5,517 bases of DNA from an uncultured Clostridia bacterium (GTDB taxonomy: Bacteria; Bacillota; Clostridia; Oscillospirales; Acutalibacteraceae): contig CALFPM010000008.1 in the NCBI GenBank assembly GCA_937919155.1, positions 1-5,517 on the forward strand, written 5' to 3'. The stretch's first letter is position 1; each line of letters begins with the position of its first letter. The notes under the pieces are model-generated. The model was not told the origin of the DNA. It was given only the letters and a program-made list of their open reading frames with translations, and searched no databases. Made by a program: the position numbers and the translations under genes. This document shows, one piece after another, positions 1 through 5,517 of this stretch.

Positions 1-1602
1 AACTGTTTCTTCGGTTTCGGCATCAAGCGCACTTGTTGCCTCGTCCATAACGATAATCGGTGCATCGCGGAGAATCGCTCTTGCGATAGAAATTCTCTGA
101 ACCTGACCTTCCGAGAAATTAACGCCTTTTTCACTGATTTCGGTGTTGATTCCGCGCGGTAATTCTTTGATAAAACTCCATGCATCCGCGGTGACAAGAG
201 CGTCAATTATTTCTTCGTCCGTAGCCTCAGGTTTGACGATTCTCAGGTTATCGGCAACAGTTCCCGAAAAGATAGCATTTCCCTGCGGTACATAGGAGCA
301 AAACCTTCTTGTGCACTCAGAAACAGAGAGTTTTTTACCGTCTTTTGTTTCAAGAAAAAGCTCGCCCGAATCGGTTTCAACAAGCCCTAGAATAAGTCTG
401 AGAAGCGTTGTTTTTCCTTCACCTGAAGGACCTACAAAAGCAATTGTTTCGCCTGCTTCCGCCCTGAAAGAAACGTTTGCCACAACGGGTTTATCGCCAT
501 CGGGATATGTATATTTAAGGTCATTGCAAACGATTGTAACTCCGCTTTCATTGGCGGATTTTTCCATTTTTTCAGCCTTTTTTCTGTCCTTGTGTTCTTC
601 AAGCGAAAGGTCGGTTATTTCCATTATTCTGCCTGCCGAAGTGGCGATGGAAATTGCACTGGGAACAAGGGATACAAGCGAAGAAAACGAGCCTGTAAGC
701 TGGCCCGAAATCTGCAGAAACAGAGTCATTGTGCCGTATGAAATCGCACCCTGCCAGAGTCTGTATACACCCCATCCGTAGCAGGTATAAGCAACAACGA
801 GACCGATCAGCGACATACACAAACTCATAATTATCGAAAATCTGTCGTGGTCGAGTTTGATTTTACGGTGAAGCTGAAGATTTGTTTTCATCTGATCAAC
901 ATAACGCCTTGTTATGTCAAAAGCTTTGATTGTCTGCAGATTCTGAATGGATTCGGAATAAAACGAAAGGATTCTGCCGTTCATTTCGCGGCTTTCTTTG
1001 TTATATTTTCGAATCATTTTTGTTGTAATTCTCGAAGAAAAAACGAGAAACGGCGCGCTTAAAAGTGCAAAAATTGCCATCGTAGGGTCATAATAAAGAA
1101 CAACCGCAAGGCAACCGATAAACTGAGCCGATGTTGTAAAAGCGTTGGGAATAAAGGAAACCACGCTTTGCGACACCACTCCGACATCGCCTTCGATTCT
1201 GTTGAGAAGCTCACCTGAATGATATTGGCGGATATCTTCCCATTTCGAGAAAATAACGTGTTCATAAACACCGCTTCTTATCTCAAGACTTATTTTTGTT
1301 CCAACAACGCCGGCTATTCTTGAAACCACTGCGCCGACTATAATCTGCGTTACTCCGAGGGTCACGGCAATCACTGCGCTTTTGAAAATCGTGTCACTGT
1401 TATGTGAAACAACAGAGTCTATCAGGTACTTTGACGCAACGCTTGCGCCGAGTCCCATAGCAGTGCTCAACAGTCCGATGAAAACATATAAAGCTATCTG
1501 CAGGCGATACTTCGAAACATATTTCAAAAGCCATTTCCACTCTTTGCCGAGCGAGCGGAAAAGCTCCACATATTCACTTGGTTTTTTCATTTTCTCAACC
1601 AT
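1..1602 (-). CDS. ABC exporter, fused permease-ATPase half-transporter (C-terminus cut by window edge)
   Basis: Reading the minus strand from 1602 gives 534 open codons running off position 1. The first ~320 residues form an exporter-type membrane domain with several hydrophobic helices (for example around residues 24-50 and the pair before residue 300). The nucleotide-binding domain starts near residue 355: A-loop Tyr366 in KYTYP, Walker A GPSGEGKTT (391-399, Lys397), Q-loop Gln440 in YVPQG, signature FSEGQ (496-500), Walker B IIVMDE with Asp520/Glu521, and D-loop SALD. The H-loop and the last ~50 residues lie outside the window. No N-terminal C39 peptidase domain is present, so it would not process a double-glycine leader itself. 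An in-frame TGA lies 9 bp upstream of the 1602 ATG. A second ATG at 1590 (giving MKKPSEY) is an equally possible start, and neither has a strong ribosome binding site. Family knowledge: such half-transporters dimerise and export peptides, lipids or drugs. Its substrate is unknown. Divergence from an HprK-like/radical SAM pair suggests a modified peptide, which is inference. Confidence 0.93.
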   Translation of the reverse strand, partial: MVEKMKKPSEYVELFRSLGKEWKWLLKYVSKYRLQIALYVFIGLLSTAMGLGASVASKYLIDSVVSHNSDTIFKSAVIAVTLGVTQIIVGAVVSRIAGVVGTKISLEIRSGVYEHVIFSKWEDIRQYHSGELLNRIEGDVGVVSQSVVSFIPNAFTTSAQFIGCLAVVLYYDPTMAIFALLSAPFLVFSSRITTKMIRKYNKESREMNGRILSFYSESIQNLQTIKAFDITRRYVDQMKTNLQLHRKIKLDHDRFSIIMSLCMSLIGLVVAYTCYGWGVYRLWQGAISYGTMTLFLQISGQLTGSFSSLVSLVPSAISIATSAGRIMEITDLSLEEHKDRKKAEKMEKSANESGVTIVCNDLKYTYPDGDKPVVANVSFRAEAGETIAFVGPSGEGKTTLLRLILGLVETDSGELFLETKDGKKLSVSECTRRFCSYVPQGNAIFSGTVADNLRIVKPEATDEEIIDALVTADAWSFIKELPRGINTEISEKGVNFSEGQVQRISIARAILRDAPIIVMDEATSALDAETEETV

Positions 1603-1626
1603 CTCAATTCAATTTTTATCCGAATC

Positions 1627-1655
1627 ATTATATCACAATTAATATGAAAAAACAA
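1627..1655 (-). promoter_or_regulatory. Leftward extended -10 promoter for the ABC exporter
   Basis: Read on the minus strand, TATAAT (1632-1627) is preceded by TGA, forming the extended -10 motif TGnTATAAT. Seventeen bases further upstream lies TTGTTT (1655-1650), a partial -35 match. Transcription would start near 1620, leaving a short leader of about 18 nt before the 1602 ATG. The fit to sigma-A consensus is good at -10 and moderate at -35. Confidence 0.6.
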
Positions 1656-1678
1656 TAAAATATTTTTTATAAGAAACA

Positions 1679-1707
1679 TTGACATTCTATTTATTCTGTA
1701 TTATAAT
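1679..1707 (+). promoter_or_regulatory. Perfect consensus sigma-A promoter for the HprK-like/radical SAM operon
   Basis: TTGACA (1679-1684), a 17-bp spacer and TATAAT (1702-1707) match the housekeeping sigma consensus at all twelve positions with ideal spacing. The expected transcription start is near 1714, which gives a leader of about 60 nt before the ATG at 1775. The -35 box lies only 23 bp from the -35 box of the leftward promoter, so the two divergent units could share control. Such a strong core promoter is usually held down by a repressor or attenuated later; the inverted repeat over its -10 fits that idea, but no regulator gene is in the window. Confidence 0.75.
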
Positions 1708-1724
1708 TCTTTTTAATTATAATA
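1699..1724 (+). repeat. 10-bp perfect inverted repeat over -10 and start site (possible operator)
   Basis: TATTATAATT (1699-1708) and AATTATAATA (1715-1724) are exact reverse complements separated by six bases (CTTTTT). Each arm also contains the 8-bp palindrome ATTATAAT, at 1700-1707 and 1716-1723, so the two copies are 16 bp apart in both orientations. The left arm contains the -10 box and the right arm covers the expected transcription start, the classic place for a repressor to block RNA polymerase. The arms are made only of A and T in an AT-rich stretch, so chance is a real alternative. As RNA it would form only a weak A-U hairpin. Confidence 0.4.
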
Positions 1725-1731
1725 GGTGAAT

Positions 1732-1800
1732 ATGGATATATTATGCCCTTTTCACTTGCGTGAGGATTTCGGTTATGAAAAAACACTATCGGATATGTGA
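1732..1800 (+). CDS. Possible 22-residue small ORF in the operon leader (precursor or leader peptide candidate)
   Basis: An ATG at 1732 opens a 22-codon frame ending in TGA at 1798-1800. It begins MDILCPF and ends KTLSDM, with the stretch REDFGYE in the middle. AGGTGA (1724-1729) matches the anti-Shine-Dalgarno over six bases, and its AGG lies five bases before the ATG, so translation is plausible. The frame contains the ribosome binding site of the HprK-like gene and overlaps that gene's first 26 bases in another frame. Glu11 and Tyr15 have the E-x3-Y spacing of the cross-linked pair in PqqA, a peptide of similar length that is modified by a SPASM radical SAM enzyme. It also has one Cys (residue 5). 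I do not recognise a family. It may be a RiPP precursor, a translational-coupling leader, or a chance ORF; chance is the most likely single explanation without conservation data. Confidence 0.25.
   Translation: MDILCPFHLREDFGYEKTLSDM
1761..1766 (+). promoter_or_regulatory. Ribosome binding site that favours the ATG at 1775
   Basis: TGAGGA contains GAGG (1762-1765) nine bases before the ATG at 1775. This supports 1775 rather than the in-frame GTG at 1760, which has no Shine-Dalgarno at a useful distance and would overlap this site. Confidence 0.6.
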
Positions 1801-2623
1801 AAAACTTATCTGCATTGAGGCGGATTGCTTTCCCGGCAACAACCCTCAATGGGAGCAGTTTGAAGCCGATGGCAACAACGCCGATATAACCATCGCCTGC
1901 AAAATCAGCGATTCCTTCCCGAAAACAAACGGCGGAGTCAAAAAAGGTGAATTTATTGTTTCGGTTGACGGAGAAACGGTTTTCCGCGAATTCCCGATGG
2001 GAACAGATAAAGGCGCGCTGACCCGTTATTCCCTTTCCGATATTTCAAAAAGCGAAACTCACTTCACGCAAAAAAGTTTCCCTGTTATGATGGACAACCG
2101 ATATATGTGGGCTTCAATTTCATTGGCTCAGCTTCTGCTTGCCCACAACGCATTTTTCATTCATTCATCATTTATTTCGGTTAACGGCAAAGCGATTCTT
2201 TTCTCCGCCCCCTGCGGCACGGGAAAAAGCACTCAGGCCGCCCTTTGGGAAAAGCACCGCGGCGCAGAGGTCATTAACGGCGACAAGGCAGGAATTCTCG
2301 TTGAAAACGGTGTTTATGCCTGCGGAGTTCCGTTTTGCGGCACAAGCGGGATATGTCACAACAAAACACTTCCGCTGGGCGCAATCGTTTTTCTTTCACA
2401 GTCGCCCGAAAATACAATCCGAAAATGCATCGGTTTCGAGGCTTTGCATAACATTATGCAAAACACTTATCTCGATTTCGTTGCGCCCGATGAACAAAGG
2501 CGTTTTGTTGACATCGCAATCAAAATGCTCAACAGCGTTCCCGTGTTTTATCTGGAATGCACGCCCGATGAAGATGCGATAATCGCTCTTGAAAAATCAC
2601 TTAAAACAGAAGGGGTGATCTGA
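1775..2623 (+). CDS. HPr-kinase-like P-loop protein of a peptide-modification locus
   Basis: The protein has 282 residues from the ATG at 1775. The N-terminal ~115 residues are mixed alpha/beta with no motif I recognise. The C-terminal half resembles the HprK-like fold: a beta-strand leading to the P-loop SAPCGTGKSTQ (144-154, Lys151, Ser152), then the INGDK motif (Asp170) at the Walker B-like position, the GVPFCGTSG loop, and PLGAIVFLSQS. These are hallmarks of the uncharacterised HprK-like proteins often found beside radical SAM enzymes, PqqD-type proteins and ABC exporters in Firmicutes; ScmC of SynChlorMet cassettes is a comparable case. True HPr kinase is longer and has a different N-domain, so a role in phosphorylating HPr is unlikely. 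It is presumably cytoplasmic and nucleotide-binding; whether it phosphorylates a peptide, a partner or nothing is unknown. It is first in the operon after the strong promoter, and its stop codon lies two bases before the radical SAM start. Lys codons are almost all AAA (17 AAA, 2 AAG by hand count). Confidence 0.85.
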   Translation: MKKHYRICEKLICIEADCFPGNNPQWEQFEADGNNADITIACKISDSFPKTNGGVKKGEFIVSVDGETVFREFPMGTDKGALTRYSLSDISKSETHFTQKSFPVMMDNRYMWASISLAQLLLAHNAFFIHSSFISVNGKAILFSAPCGTGKSTQAALWEKHRGAEVINGDKAGILVENGVYACGVPFCGTSGICHNKTLPLGAIVFLSQSPENTIRKCIGFEALHNIMQNTYLDFVAPDEQRRFVDIAIKMLNSVPVFYLECTPDEDAIIALEKSLKTEGVI

Positions 2624-2625
2624 AT

Positions 2626-3699
2626 TTGGATTTCACCTGCGATCAGTTAACTGATTTTCTTTTTGCAAAAGCGGATATCGGAAAAATCCCTTTAGCAGGC
2701 TCTTTTGAGCTGACTCCGAGATGCACGCTCAACTGCAAAATGTGCTATATTCACCGTCAGGGTTTGTGTCATTCCGTTGCAGACGAAAAAAGCACCGCAT
2801 TCTGGATTGACCTTGCCACCAAAGCAAGAGATTCGGGTATGCTGATGCTGTTGCTTACGGGCGGTGAACCAACGATGCGTTCTGATTTTGATGAAATTTA
2901 TCGCGAGTGCAAAAAACTGGGCTTGCTGGTTTCGGTCAATACAAACGCTACTCTCATTGACGATAAAAAAATCCGTTTGTTTGAGAAATATCCGCCGCAC
3001 AAAATCAGTGTTACGCTTTACGGTGCATCTCCCGAAACTTACGGCAAGCTTTGCGGAAACGCAAATGCATATTTCAGAGTTTACGATTCTGTCCGCAAAC
3101 TGAAAGAATCAGGTATCAACCTCAAGCTTAATTACAGCATAACACCCGATAATGTTGGCGATATTCCTTCAATAACTGACTTTGCAAAGGAGCTTGATGT
3201 GCCCGTCAAAGCGGCAAGCTATATGTTTCCTCCCGTGCGAAGTTGCGGAGAAGCATTCAGGCTTTCGCCCGAGGATGCGGCAAAAGCAAAGTTCGAATGG
3301 AGCAGGAATATGTTCGGTGATGAAGAACTGAAAAGACTCATCTCAACCGATTTGCCGCCCGAAAACGGCGAGGCTTCCTGCAGTCAGCGCATTAACTGCA
3401 GAGCAGGACTTTCAACTTTCTGGGTGACGTGGAAAGGAGAAATGACTCCCTGCGGAATGATGCCTGAGCCGAATGTGCCGATAACGGATTTCGGCGAAGC
3501 GTGGAAATCAATCTGCAAAAGCAGAGAAAATATTTTTCTGCCTAAAGAATGCTCAACCTGTTCTCTGCGCAAAAAATGCGATATGTGTGCAGCGGTCACA
3601 CTTGCGGAAACAGGCAGAAGCGACGGTCTCCCCCCTTACGCCTGCAAAAAAGCGCAGGAATTTGAAAAATTATGTAAAGATTTCATTTCACGGCAATAA
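2626..3699 (+). CDS. Radical SAM/SPASM peptide-modifying enzyme
   Basis: This 357-residue protein starts at a TTG two bases after the previous stop; AGGGG (2611-2615) ten bases upstream is its ribosome binding site, which implies translational coupling. The radical SAM core has the cluster motif CTLNCKMC (Cys33, Cys37, Cys40) followed by Tyr41, and the SAM-binding GGEP (79-82). The C-terminal SPASM domain shows Cys258-x12-Gly-x4-Cys276, then Cys309-x2-Cys312-x5-Cys318-x2-Cys321, and Cys340: seven cysteines expected to bind two auxiliary 4Fe-4S clusters. The usual pattern has x3 rather than x2 in the last pair. An extra Cys252 precedes the domain. Family knowledge: SPASM enzymes cleave SAM to a 5'-deoxyadenosyl radical and modify peptides (PqqE, AlbA, MftC) or sulfatases (anSME). 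Length and domain order are normal for the family. The neighbouring HprK-like gene and exporter favour a RiPP substrate, but the substrate is not shown. No N-terminal RRE (peptide-recognition) extension is evident in the ~25 residues before the core. Confidence 0.95.
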   Translation: MDFTCDQLTDFLFAKADIGKIPLAGSFELTPRCTLNCKMCYIHRQGLCHSVADEKSTAFWIDLATKARDSGMLMLLLTGGEPTMRSDFDEIYRECKKLGLLVSVNTNATLIDDKKIRLFEKYPPHKISVTLYGASPETYGKLCGNANAYFRVYDSVRKLKESGINLKLNYSITPDNVGDIPSITDFAKELDVPVKAASYMFPPVRSCGEAFRLSPEDAAKAKFEWSRNMFGDEELKRLISTDLPPENGEASCSQRINCRAGLSTFWVTWKGEMTPCGMMPEPNVPITDFGEAWKSICKSRENIFLPKECSTCSLRKKCDMCAAVTLAETGRSDGLPPYACKKAQEFEKLCKDFISRQ

Positions 3700-3701
3700 T
3701 T

Positions 3702-3730
3702 GTCCAAACATTCCGTTTTGGATTTTATTC
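3702..3730 (+). terminator. Weak hairpin after the radical SAM gene (possible terminator)
   Basis: TCCAAA (3703-3708) pairs with TTTGGA (3717-3722) around an 8-base loop, with one outer G-U pair possible, followed by TTTTATTC. The stem is short and A-U rich and the U-tract is interrupted, so it would be an inefficient terminator at best. It is listed because it would mark the end of the two-gene operon. Confidence 0.25.
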
Positions 3731-3731
3731 A

Positions 3732-3737
3732 TATAAA
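3732..3737 (+). promoter_or_regulatory. Possible -10 box for the secreted-protein gene
   Basis: TATAAA lies in the AT-rich gap about 34 bases before the ATG at 3771. I see no convincing -35 box at 16-18 bp (CATTCC at 17 bp). Separate transcription of the downstream gene is suggested mainly by its different codon use and this 71-bp gap. Confidence 0.25.
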
Positions 3738-3757
3738 TTATTTTTTGAATCATAAAT

Positions 3758-3763
3758 GGAGGT
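3758..3763 (+). promoter_or_regulatory. Strong ribosome binding site for the secreted protein
   Basis: GGAGGT sits seven bases before the ATG at 3771, a near-ideal Shine-Dalgarno in sequence and spacing and clearly stronger than those of the other genes here. It fixes the start codon. Confidence 0.85.
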
Positions 3764-3770
3764 AATGTTT

Positions 3771-5517
3771 ATGAAAGCAATCAAAAAAGCAGTTGCTCTT
3801 ATGCTTTGTGTTGTAATGACTCTGGGCGTTTTCGCCGTTTCAGGCATTACAGTTGACGACATTGCAAGTCTTCTCCCCAAAGCAGAAGCAGCAAACATCA
3901 CTCTCGGCGGAATCACTCAGCAGCGAGTTATTTCCGATTACGAATCAAAGTACAGATCATACCAGAAGAGATTCTTCAAAGGTGAAGAAACAAACTGGCC
4001 CACAAACTTTGTCATTCCCGGTCTCGGTTCAGGAGATGACTACACTCCCCAGGGTATGACCTATTGGAAAGCAAAGGAATGGATTCTCATTTCTGCTTAT
4101 GACGCAAGTGGCCAGAACAGAAACTCCGTTGTTTATGCGCTTGATGTTGTTTCAACCGACATGGTTGCAGTATTCAAGATTCAGAACGCCAACGGTTCGG
4201 TCAACACCAGCCACGGCGGCGGTATTGCTGCATCCGAACATAACTTCTACTATGCTGATGATGCGTCAAAAATCAGCTACATTCCCCTTTCAGAAATGGA
4301 TGTTGCTCCCGGAACAACAAAGACAATCAAGCTCAAAGACAGCATTGACCTCAAAAACGAGCTCAACGGCGTTGCAACATCTTACTGCTGTTACGATGAA
4401 GGCGTTCTCTGGACAGGAAACTTCTATATTTCCAGCGATGACAGATACAAGAAAGAGTTCTCAAGCGATTATAAGCAGGCTCTGATGGGTTATAAGCTTG
4501 CAGGTAATTCCTCCGCAGAAGAATGGTATTATCTCAAGAACGGCTATAACCTTGTTAAGCTCAACAAAGACAGCGTAACAGAAAATCAGACCTCAGGCAC
4601 AGCAACATACAAAACCTATAACGTTGACGGTGCTAACGCAGAAATCAGAGGTACAATAACAACCAGCGCCGCACTCGGCGAAGTTACCGTTAACTTCTGT
4701 AGCGTAAACCTTACCGAAGGCAAGAAATATAAGGTTGAGTTTATTGCCGATAACGACCTGAGCGATATGTATTTCTTCTCTCCTTCAGGTACTCACTGCA
4801 ATGTTAAGCAGTCTCAGAATTCAACGAAGACTTACCTCGGCAACGGAAAATATCACTATCAGATGATATTCACCGCAGGTCTCAAGCCCGCAGGTGCAGA
4901 CAGCTCATGGCCCACCACTCAGTCAACAAACGGCAGCTACACAGGTACATACACAATGCGTTTTGACCAGGACAGCGTTCCTGCAGGCGGACGCTCATTC
5001 AACATCACCGATTTTTCCGTTACAGAGTATGTTGAGCCTCAGGGCTTTACCCCTGACTCAAAGTATGAGGGTATCGGCTGTCAGGGTAACCCCACCTATG
5101 CTATTCTTCTGAACATGGATAAGATTCAGTACGCTATGGTTGATAAGGGCAAGATTTACATCAGCCGTTCATGGAGCCGTACAGATTCAACAAACCATTC
5201 AAGAGACCTTGTTATCGGTGACATCGACCTTACCATGCCCGGTAACGAAAACAGAACAATCAACGGCAGAAACAGACCCGTTCATATCATCAAATATGCG
5301 GATTGCACCCATTTCGGCGGTGACCATGGCTCATCGACCCTTAATCAGATGCTTTACATGGGTGAAGCTCTTTGCGTTATCAATGACTATCTTTATATGT
5401 TCGGCGAAGGCGCAGGCTGGACATATAATGGTAAAGAAAATAGTAAATGTACAGAACCCATTGACGTTATCTGGAAGATTGACCAGTACGCAATTCAGGG
5501 TCTCACAAGACCTCACG
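3771..5517 (+). CDS. Secreted beta-propeller-like protein with inserted carbohydrate-binding-like domain (C-terminus cut by window edge)
   Basis: The frame is open for 582 codons and leaves the window without a stop. It begins with a signal peptide: MKAIKK, a hydrophobic stretch at residues 7-26, and likely cleavage after AEA (38-40); AVS|G at 24/25 is an alternative. Residues ~90-260 read like propeller blades, with strand-loop-strand units such as YTPQGMTYW (91-99), WILISAYD, VVYALD, HGGGIAA (148-154) and FYYADD. Residues ~262-421 look like a beta-sandwich carbohydrate-binding-type module (KKYKVEFIA, then FNITDFSVTEYVEP). Propeller-like sequence resumes at PQGF (423-426), with HFGGDHGSS (514-522) echoing the earlier HGGG site. 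No catalytic motif, dockerin, SLH or LPXTG signal is visible, though a C-terminal anchor could lie outside the window. I do not recognise a named family; an extracellular glycan-binding or structural role is inference. Lys codons shift to AAG (about 21 AAG, 17 AAA by hand count), which with the strong ribosome binding site suggests high expression. Confidence 0.88.
   Translation, partial: MKAIKKAVALMLCVVMTLGVFAVSGITVDDIASLLPKAEAANITLGGITQQRVISDYESKYRSYQKRFFKGEETNWPTNFVIPGLGSGDDYTPQGMTYWKAKEWILISAYDASGQNRNSVVYALDVVSTDMVAVFKIQNANGSVNTSHGGGIAASEHNFYYADDASKISYIPLSEMDVAPGTTKTIKLKDSIDLKNELNGVATSYCCYDEGVLWTGNFYISSDDRYKKEFSSDYKQALMGYKLAGNSSAEEWYYLKNGYNLVKLNKDSVTENQTSGTATYKTYNVDGANAEIRGTITTSAALGEVTVNFCSVNLTEGKKYKVEFIADNDLSDMYFFSPSGTHCNVKQSQNSTKTYLGNGKYHYQMIFTAGLKPAGADSSWPTTQSTNGSYTGTYTMRFDQDSVPAGGRSFNITDFSVTEYVEPQGFTPDSKYEGIGCQGNPTYAILLNMDKIQYAMVDKGKIYISRSWSRTDSTNHSRDLVIGDIDLTMPGNENRTINGRNRPVHIIKYADCTHFGGDHGSSTLNQMLYMGEALCVINDYLYMFGEGAGWTYNGKENSKCTEPIDVIWKIDQYAIQGLTRPH

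Noticed and set aside
311..781. 156-codon plus-strand ORF
   Set aside because: It is antisense to the ABC exporter's ATPase region; its length reflects codon bias of the real gene, and it has no domain or ribosome binding site.
599..820. 73-codon minus-strand ORF
   Set aside because: It lies in another frame inside the ABC exporter, whose motifs are intact, and has no recognisable features.
1..1602. Exporter as a peptidase-containing bacteriocin transporter
   Set aside because: The N-terminus starts directly with the membrane domain; there is no C39 peptidase domain with its Cys-His pair.
1653..1675. AT-rich imperfect palindrome between the divergent promoters as a terminator or operator
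   Set aside because: The symmetry is broken by extra T residues and is expected by chance in such AT-rich sequence.
1760..1774. GTG start at 1760 adding five residues to the HprK-like protein
   Set aside because: No ribosome binding site lies at a useful distance upstream, and the GAGG that serves the ATG at 1775 would fall inside the coding region.
2139..2582. 147-codon plus-strand ORF
   Set aside because: It is a frame-shifted reading of the HprK-like gene across its P-loop region, with no motif of its own.
1775..2623. Bona fide HPr kinase/phosphorylase (hprK)
   Set aside because: The N-terminal domain and P-loop (SAPCGTGKST rather than the GDSGVGKSE-type loop) do not match, and the neighbours are not sugar-transport or carbon-control genes.
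2692..3000. 102-codon minus-strand ORF
   Set aside because: It is antisense to the radical SAM core, where the sense frame carries the cluster-binding cysteines.
4099..4485. 128-codon plus-strand ORF
   Set aside because: It is an alternative frame within the secreted protein, which is open throughout with a signal peptide and strong ribosome binding site.

Overview
The window looks like chromosomal DNA from a low-to-mid GC Firmicute, most plausibly an anaerobic gut Clostridia member of the Oscillospiraceae/Ruminococcaceae type. This rests on a perfect sigma-A-type promoter, strong AGGAGG-like ribosome binding sites, Lys/Glu-rich proteins and a clostridial-style signal peptide. The taxonomic call is inference only. 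No RNA genes, CRISPR array or insertion sequence were seen.

Layout: positions 1-1602 (minus strand) hold most of an ABC exporter half-transporter, a fused membrane domain and ATPase whose C-terminal tail runs off the left edge. Positions 1603-1774 are an AT-rich divergent control region with a leftward extended -10 promoter, a rightward perfect-consensus promoter (TTGACA, 17 bp, TATAAT) and a 10-bp inverted repeat over the rightward -10 and expected transcription start. Within that leader lies a possible 22-codon small ORF (1732-1800) that overlaps the next gene. Next come two tightly packed plus-strand genes: an HPr-kinase-like P-loop protein (1775-2623) and, two bases after its stop codon, a radical SAM/SPASM enzyme (2626-3699). 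After 71 bp, a large secreted protein (3771 to beyond the right edge) begins. It looks like a beta-propeller interrupted by a carbohydrate-binding-like beta-sandwich. The two edge genes lack a start-to-stop span inside the window, so simple ORF scans miss them.

How the genes may work together: a SPASM radical SAM enzyme, an HprK-like protein and an ABC exporter form the kind of set seen in RiPP (ribosomally made, modified peptide) loci of Firmicutes. The radical SAM enzyme would modify a peptide and the exporter would move it out. No PqqD/RRE-type recognition protein and no obvious precursor gene are visible. The 22-codon ORF is the only precursor-sized candidate here, and it carries an E-x3-Y spacing reminiscent of PqqA, but it could equally be a chance ORF or a regulatory leader peptide. 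The secreted protein has different codon use, its own strong ribosome binding site and probably its own promoter, so it may not belong to the same system.
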